A stretch of DNA of 64,000 nt from Abelmoschus esculentus (lineage: Eukaryota; Streptophyta; Magnoliopsida; Malvales; Malvaceae): the NCBI GenBank assembly GCA_035048815.1, contig JAUCBN010000043.1, positions 12,837,001 through 12,901,000 on the forward strand, given 5' to 3'. Below the pieces are notes generated by a model, which did not search any database, had not been told where the DNA came from, and was given only the letters and a program-made list of their open reading frames with translations. How positions within the stretch are numbered: the first letter of the stretch is position 1; each line of letters starts with the position of its first letter. Made by a program: the position numbers and the translations under genes. Positions 58,562 through 64,000 of the stretch are shown here, piece by piece.

Positions 58562-59050
58562 TTAACGGCAATATTTTACATCATATTTTTTTACAACCAT
58601 TTTATCAAATACTTCACTTGGTTCTGTGAATTCAACTACCAAGGACGAGTCATCCGATTTCTTACCTATTTGATCGAATAGTTGAACTTCACTTGAGTCT
58701 AGTTCTGTCAATACTTGTTTCAGCTCAATGAAATCTGTTGTCTTTGTATCCTTATAGAACTGAATATCGAGTTGACAACATCCATCATAAACATTACGAC
58801 CTTGAAGAGACGATCTAGCCTCGATTGTATTATGGAGTCTTTGATATTGGATTAAAAATTGACAACCATTTGACTTTTGGAGTTGAACTATTTTTTCTAA
58901 TGATCGATAAGGAGAACAAACTTGGTGTATCTCTTCTCGAGTAATAGGATAAATTATATGATGGATTATAATCTGGAGGATTCGATTGCCCAAATAACTT
59001 TCAAACAATGTTTGTAGTTCCGATAAAAACCACTGGTAACCTTCTTTCAT
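58562..59050 (-). CDS. Captured RRM of a PTB-like protein in an LTR element
   Basis: Open frame of 162 codons starting 27 bp after the 5' LTR of Level 0. Residues about 25-75 match the second RRM of plant polypyrimidine-tract-binding protein homologue 3: IIIHHIIYPITREEIHQVCS, SLEKIVQLQKSNGCQFLIQY, ARSSLQGRNVYDGCCQLDIQ. The segment before and the acidic segment after (ELKQVLTELDSSEVQLFDQI) are not part of that protein as I know it. A host-derived RNA-binding segment has been captured by a non-autonomous retroelement. The RNP1 position reads QFLIQYQ, as in PTB proteins, which lack classical aromatic RNP1 residues. Confidence 0.8.
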   Translation of the reverse strand: MKEGYQWFLSELQTLFESYLGNRILQIIIHHIIYPITREEIHQVCSPYRSLEKIVQLQKSNGCQFLIQYQRLHNTIEARSSLQGRNVYDGCCQLDIQFYKDTKTTDFIELKQVLTELDSSEVQLFDQIGKKSDDSSLVVEFTEPSEVFDKMVVKKYDVKYCR

Positions 59051-59077
59051 GGTTAAGAAGGTGGCTTTGAATACCTT

Positions 59078-59333
59078 TGTAAGGACTCAAATTAAATAAC
59101 AAGAATTTTTAACTGAGGAAGGAGATAGAATGGAACATAAATAAGAGAAGAAAAAAGTATTTTCAAAGAAGAAAAACAGAAGAAATGAGAAAGATAAAAA
59201 AAACTTTTCATTCCATTGATTGCTCGTGAAAAATATAGTACAATAGGAGTTTTTATCCCTCCAAAACAAAATGGCGTAGTTTAACATAACTAGCACTAAA
59301 CGACGTAGTTTTACTCAAAATAAACTCGTTACA
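59078..59333 (-). repeat. Level 0 5' LTR
   Basis: 256 bp, begins TGTAACGAG and ends TTACA on the minus strand. Partner of 29539-29785. The CGAGG at 59334-59338 is its target duplication. Confidence 0.85.
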
Positions 59334-59571
59334 CGAGGAAGCGAAACGCAAACATTGAAAAGAGAAACGATGGTTCGTTGGTTCAGGAGAATGGGGTGGT
59401 GTAACATTGAGAGGAACAAAGTGAAGGAAATAGGAGAATTGGAGTGAGATGAAATGAGAGAAGTCCATGAGACGATGTTGGGCGACGATATTTGATTAAA
59501 GAGACGAAGCGAGGAATCGAGGAGGTTGGATTTGGAGTAGAAGAGTGATTAAATTTTTGAAAACGGAACAA
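59334..59571 (-). pseudogene. PPR protein, 5' part, disrupted
   Basis: The minus-strand frame reads SLFYSKSNLLDSSLRLFNQI then SSPNIVSWTSLISSHSNS, a clear PPR pattern, and runs to the CGAGG duplication. It continues in sense at 29538. A stop precedes SLFYSK in this frame, and the alternative ATG at 59571 opens a different frame. The original start is therefore lost or lies upstream. Confidence 0.75.
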
Positions 59572-59671
59572 TCAAAACGTGGGGATTTCAGAGCTCAAAA
59601 ATGGAGGATTCGTGGGTCGACGATGGATTGTTGTGGCAAAGCTCGAGCTGCACTCGTCTGATCTCCGAGTA

Positions 59672-59790
59672 AGTTCATGATGATGGTGCCATTTCCCAAA
59701 ACTATCACGCAACACACCACCACCACAAGAAACGGTGCATGTACCACCATCTCCCGCACCATCAATATCGAGTTTAACCCACCCTTTTTC
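59672..59790 (-). pseudogene. RNase H-like fragment
   Basis: The minus-strand translation contains WVKLDIDGAGDGG and CGGGVLRDSFGKW, the start of a plant RNase H-like domain as found in LINE-derived proteins. Only about 35 residues match. It is a relic. Confidence 0.55.
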
Positions 59791-59799
59791 GGGAAATTT

Positions 59800-59958
59800 T
59801 ATATCATGGGTCAGTCCCACCACGTGTCCATGGGACCAACTACTAAAAATTACCCACCTCATCAATTTTTCCACGTCATATTTTTTTCAAGTGAATCTTC
59901 ACTTGAAAAATTAAAAATTGATCTCATGGATAACGTGATAAGACTGACCCATGATATA
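59800..59958. repeat. Foldback inverted-repeat element
   Basis: The outer arms tatatcatgggtcagtc (59800-59816) and its exact reverse complement (59942-59958) enclose further imperfect pairing (cacgtg-tccatg against cacgttatccatg). The centre is a hairpin, tttttcaagtgaa/ttcacttgaaaaa, at about 59885-59913. It is a small foldback MITE next to the RNase H relic. Confidence 0.7.
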
Positions 59959-60543
59959 CACCTAGGTCCAAATCACCCCATGCACAACGACATCCCGAGC
60001 ATTTGGAGAAGCTGCTTGTAAGCATTCGTCTCTTCTCCAACACCGTGCCTCATTCCTCGGAGCTATTAAAAACAATAGAATTTTGTTGAAGCCAAAGGTT
60101 CTAAATTTCTGCACCAAAAAGAAGATCCCAGTCTCAGTCTTCAACAGTATATTCTCGTTAAATTCATACCAATTCATTTTAAGGTTTAAGAATTAAGTAA
60201 AGTAATTTTAAAATTAGAATTTATCCATAAAATTTTGAATTTAAATTAATATTTAAGATTTATTAATTAAAATCTAAGTCTTTAAATTTTATCTACAAAT
60301 TCTAAATTCTAAAATCCTAAAGTTTAAAAACAGAACATATACTAATTATAACACTTCAAACTTAATTCAAATCAGTTTCAGTTTTCCCTCATTTTCCTCA
60401 CCGACAATTTTCTTCCTCGTCTATGTTCAAACCCAGAAAAGTTTGATTTTCCCCATTCAATTCTACACAAAAATCTCCATTTATTTGCTTATATATATGG
60501 GTTAAAATCTATATATGTTTCCCAGAAAAAAATTGGGGTGATA
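59959..60543. other. Upstream region of the TLDc gene
   Basis: AT-rich. Positions 60370-60470 are CT-rich and look like a 5' leader. A ttatatatatgg word lies at about 60489-60500. The open frame at 59962-60177 has no recognisable domain. Confidence 0.4.
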
Positions 60544-63339
60544 ATGTCCACGTTGAAAGATAAAGTAGCGGGAAGTCTTTCACGTTTATTTACAGATTCA
60601 CCGTCTCGTTCTTATCCTCCTTCTCCGTCTTCTGCACCAGATCTTTCTCGGGTAATTTATTTATTTTTCCTCTAATATATTTGTTGTTAATAATCTGGAT
60701 CTGGGTTAGTTGTAGGAAATGTAGCTAATTTTGCCACTTGGGCTGTGATATTTATATGTTTTTTCTTTCATGTTCGTTTTAGGGTTTATGTCGAGATTTG
60801 TAGCCGAAACTCTCATAAAATAGGTTGTCATTGTGTAGGCTTAAGATAACCCACTTCATAGATTGTTCTAAATTAATGGGGTTTCAATTGTTTGATCTTT
60901 GGAATGGTAAAATTATTATATACACATGTATGCATGCATGTATCTATATCTATCTATATATGAGAAGTTATAATAGGGTAAACTTCTAAGTTTTACATTT
61001 TTTTTTTGAATTGTTGGATGAGGAAAATAGATGATCAGATTAACAATCGGTCATGGGAAGATTATGGTATGAAAAAAAAGTAAAAAAATTAATTTGAGCC
61101 ATTCATTTTATTCGTCTAACGATTTAAAAAATGTGTAAAACTCAGAGAGTTTTATACGTGTAACTTGATTCTATATCTTTATATGTGCTTCACCTGTATT
61201 TCTATATTTTCAAAGAATCACTACCTTCATGTACTAAAGTTTTGAAAGTTGTGAATTTTAGTTAAATGATTTCATTACAGAGAGTTTTCGATGTGTAGGC
61301 CAGATGGTACTCCAAAGGGTCAAAATCTTTGTCTTCCATAGCTTCTTACATTATCCCTTCGCTGAGCTACGGTGAGTCTGAATTGAATGATAATGGAACT
61401 AATCTGAAGCTGGTTCAGTCGCAGCCTATTAGATGGAAAAATTACAAATTAGAGATGCAGCATGAAGTCCCAAACTGTGGCAAAGAATACACCATTGCTT
61501 TTACAAGTGTAGAATTCGAAAAGACCACTGAATACGAGAAGAAAGTTTGGACTCGTAATGACGATAAGCAAATGGTTGTTAAACATAGTCATAACAACTT
61601 CGAGATGCGACATGAAGACCTGAATATCGATGAAGAATACAGCACTCCTTGTACAAGCAGAGAATTAAAAAAGGCTAGTGAAGATAAGAAGGAAATCGGG
61701 ACACATAATTACGATAAGCAAATGGTTGTTAAACTTAGTCCTCATGGTGAGAATAAGGACTGCATTTTTGAAATCGTTGGTATTGACTCTGAAGAATTTC
61801 AAGAAGCAAGAGAAGAGCAGAGTCCAATGAAGTCTCCACCAAAACTTTCTGATGAATCTGTATTCATTAACCATGATTTGTACGAGTTCTTAACGTGTTC
61901 CCTTCCTAATATTGTTAAAGGGTGTCAATGGATGTTGTTGTATAGGTAAGTTTTGCAATAAGCTTTGCAGTTTGGTTTTGGCTTTCGATCTTGATTTGGT
62001 ATTAACTCTTTCAAGCAAAGGGCAGTACGTTGAAGCATGGTATATCACTTCGTACTCTAATCCGTAAGAGTGCTACGCTTCCTGGACCTTGTTTGCTGGT
62101 ATGGTGATGTTTATATGTTAACAAATGCAACTGTTACTAGAATTTGTCTGTCTTTCGGAAATCAGAATTTTACAATGCTTGATTAGTTTTTAATACTTGG
62201 AATTATTCGCATGTTGCTGTATAAACTGTAGATTACTGGAGATAAGCAAGGAGCTATCTTTGGTGCAATGTTAGAATGCCCATTGAAACCTACACCGAAG
62301 AGAAAATATCAAGTATGCAACAAGCGACTGCTTAAGTTTTGAATGTAGTTTTGTTTCACATGATATGGTTTCTGTTTATGGTTTGTTGAATTCTTGCACA
62401 ATTCATTTTTTAATTTATACACCGGATTATTTATCTGTTTTTATGACAGGGAACAAACCAGACTTTTGTGTTCACAACCAAATATGGTGAACCAAGGCTT
62501 TTTAGACCCACTGGTATGCAATTTTGTTTACTTTATTTCTTAGATGCTTGGAAAAATCTTACTGCTTACACATAATAGCGGTATTCATGAAGGGAAAGAT
62601 TAATTTAATGTTATATTACTCAGATTCTGGTGCGTGTCAGATACTCGGATATTGATATGTATCAGACACAAGCATGTTTGATTTTCTTTGAGGTTTTTTC
62701 ATGTATTCTGTGTTTCTGTCACATGCACCCTACTTGAAATGTCCTCTTTATCGGTTCAATTTACTACTAAATGCTATCAAATGTCCGATGTCCATTAAAG
62801 GTTGAATCTTCTGACCAGATTCTTTGTTTTTTTTCATGAACTCCATATAGGGAATGACCTGGGTTCTGATATTGTATCATATTATCTAAACAGGTATGAA
62901 TCGTTATTATTATATATGTATGAATGACATGCTAGCACTCGGAGGTGGTGGCCACTTTGCTTTGAGCTTCGACGGAGATCTGTAAGTTGCTTTTTGCCTA
63001 TCTCTTTTTCAAACTCTCACCAACTAGACTTCCATTAAACTACTTTTACATATATTCTCTTCACAATAAGGTTAACTGGAACTAGTGGACCTTGCGAAAC
63101 ATTCGGGAACCTATGTTTGGCTTGTAATGAAGACTTTGAACTAAAGAATGTCGAGGTAACTTAATTTCCACCATTTGTTGTTTTGAGTCTTAATTTTCTT
63201 TTAGTTTTCGTGTTTGATGCCCATGTTGGACATATATTTGGTTACATATTTGATAAGTCCGAGTAACATCGATTGTATCTCTTATTCGATGTGCTTTCCT
63301 CCTACTTTGCAGCTTTGGGGATTCACTCATGCATCATAA
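60544..63339 (+). CDS. TLDc-domain protein (OXR1-like)
   Basis: Spliced gene, join(60544..60651, 61299..61945, 62026..62098, 62232..62312, 62450..62513, 62894..62981, 63071..63155, 63313..63339), 390 codons plus stop; all introns GT-AG with consistent phases. TLDc proteins are linked to oxidative-stress protection and, in animals and yeast, to V-ATPase regulation; plant roles are less known. The C-terminal half is the TLDc domain: STLKHGISLRTLIRKSATLP, GDKQGAIFGAMLECPLKPTP, TFVFTTKYGEPRLFRPTG, LALGGGGHFALSFDGDLLTG and ETFGNLCLACNEDFELKNVE, ending LWGFTHAS. Related proteins usually continue a few residues further. Residues 87-136 and 137-186 are a tandem duplication. Probably functional; gene model by eye. 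Confidence 0.9.
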
Positions 63340-63707
63340 GACTGGGATTCACACCCATCCAAGATTTGACCTACATTTTCAGGCGAGTAGATCGAGTGTG
63401 ATCGGCAAACAACTTGTAACTTATACATTATCAGTTCTTGAATCTCTTTTATATGAACAGATATAAAGCTTTGACCTCTACTCTAAGCAAAAACATCGTA
63501 GGAGTGAATTGCTTATCTTTGCATTGAGCAAAGGAGAGAATCCATGTTCAAAACATTGTTAGGAATATGGATCGTAAAACAGATACGATAGATGTTATAT
63601 ATATGTATATATAATTGTATATTGGTATAGGGGATTTATGAATGTGGGATTTAAATCTATGAGTAGAACTTGTCATTATATGGTTTGCTTGCCTCTCATT
63701 TCTTCAG
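63340..63707. other. 3' flank of the TLDc gene
   Basis: Probably the 3' untranslated region followed by a short spacer; an (at)-rich stretch lies at about 63590-63625. No terminator can be named. Confidence 0.45.
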
Positions 63708-64000
63708 AAGCTGTTAAATGATACAGTGATTGATGGAGGACTGGACAAAACAGGTATGCCTTCATGCCCTAACCTCAAATAAAACTAAAAACTATGATTT
63801 AATCGGTACTCAAATCCGGCGAAAACAGAGAACAGTCGTGATTTAGAAGATTGCATGCAGGAGTTTTCTGGGATAACTTACCATTACATGGATGAGAAAC
63901 AGAAGGGGATCTTTCATTTTTATGACTCTGTTGAAGCATCGTCGTCAAGATGCCCGAATAACCGGCAGTTGCGGTCCATTGATCCAACTGCCAAGTATCT
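63708..64000 (+). CDS. Partial unidentified gene at the window edge
   Basis: Two candidate exons, 63708..63753 and 63839 to beyond 64000, with AG/GT borders and matching phase. They encode KLLNDTVIDGGLDKT joined to ENSRDLEDCMQEFSGITYHY and then MDEKQKGIFHFYDSV, open to the end of the window. I do not recognise the family. The close distance to the TLDc stop (370 bp) leaves open that these are alternative 3' exons of the same transcript. Confidence 0.4.

Larger units (their letters stand above)
29539..59333 (-). mobile_element. Level 0: small LTR retroelement carrying a PTB-like RRM
   Basis: The LTRs are complement(59078..59333) and complement(29539..about 29785). They are alike by eye with many mismatches (shared words: catttcttctgtttttctt/catttcttctatttttctt, aatcaatggaatgaaaa, ctccttcctcagttaaaaa). 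The 5' LTR begins TGTAACGAG and ends TTACA. The flanks are a perfect CGAGG duplication at 29534-29538 and 59334-59338. A decayed initiator-Met-like primer site (aggtattcaaagcc) follows the 5' LTR. Without the elements nested in it, the internal region is only about 2.4 kb. No RT or integrase is visible, so it is non-autonomous. It inserted into the PPR gene and was later split by Level 1. Confidence 0.85.

Noticed and set aside
1..64000. tRNA, rRNA or microRNA genes
   Set aside because: None could be recognised by eye; a covariance-model search would be needed to exclude them.

Overview
This is plant nuclear DNA, almost certainly from a eudicot. It is AT-rich, has spliced genes with GT-AG introns, and is mostly transposable elements. 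The mix of elements (Tekay-like chromovirus, Athila/Tat-like element, a CACTA with GGCGTTT subterminal repeats) and the style of the genes fit Malvaceae such as cotton. That species guess rests on recall, not on a search.

Three host genes look intact. SEC20 (SNARE-type ER-Golgi tether, plus strand, 11407-13359, seven exons) ends in a readable HDEL. A chloroplast two-RRM ribonucleoprotein resembling At1g60000 lies on the minus strand (24222-27468, four exons). A TLDc-domain protein (plus strand, 60544-63339, eight exons) carries an exact 50-residue internal duplication. A further partial, unidentified gene enters the right edge (63708-64000). A PPR gene on the minus strand (28643-29538 plus 59334-59571) is broken.

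Region by region: 1-6100 is AT-rich repeat DNA with LTR remnants and a hAT-type MITE. 6117-10207 is a collision of two truncated gypsy fragments on opposite strands. 11407-13359 is SEC20. 13964-15574 is a Pack-MULE with ~350-bp terminal inverted repeats and a 9-bp target duplication; it holds three in-frame, still spliceable exons of a CCCH zinc-finger/RRM gene. 17340-21950 holds several minisatellite tracts split by a pogo-type DNA transposon (18218-20491). 22060-22601 is another hAT MITE. 24222-27468 is the chloroplast RNP gene with two MITEs in its introns.

29534-59338 is the main structure: four transposons nested inside one another within the PPR gene, each level bounded by a target-site duplication readable in the sequence. 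Level 0 is a small minus-strand LTR element (29539-59333, TSD CGAGG) that carries an RRM segment resembling a polypyrimidine-tract-binding protein. Level 1 is a plus-strand Tekay-like gypsy (30977-57879, TSD GTTAC). Level 2 is a CACTA transposon (34110-50308, TSD AAA) inserted in the gypsy protease region. Level 3 is an Athila/Tat-like LTR element (41287-49545, TSD AACAA) that keeps gag and protease, lacks RT, RNase H and integrase, and carries a second long ORF behind its own TATA box. A hAT MITE (52092-52587, TSD CCTTCGGG) also sits in the Level 1 pol gene.

The transposon genes are mostly decayed by nonsense codons and frameshifts. The points of most interest are the two host-gene captures (Pack-MULE and Level 0), the unusual coding content of Level 3, and the reconstructable insertion history.
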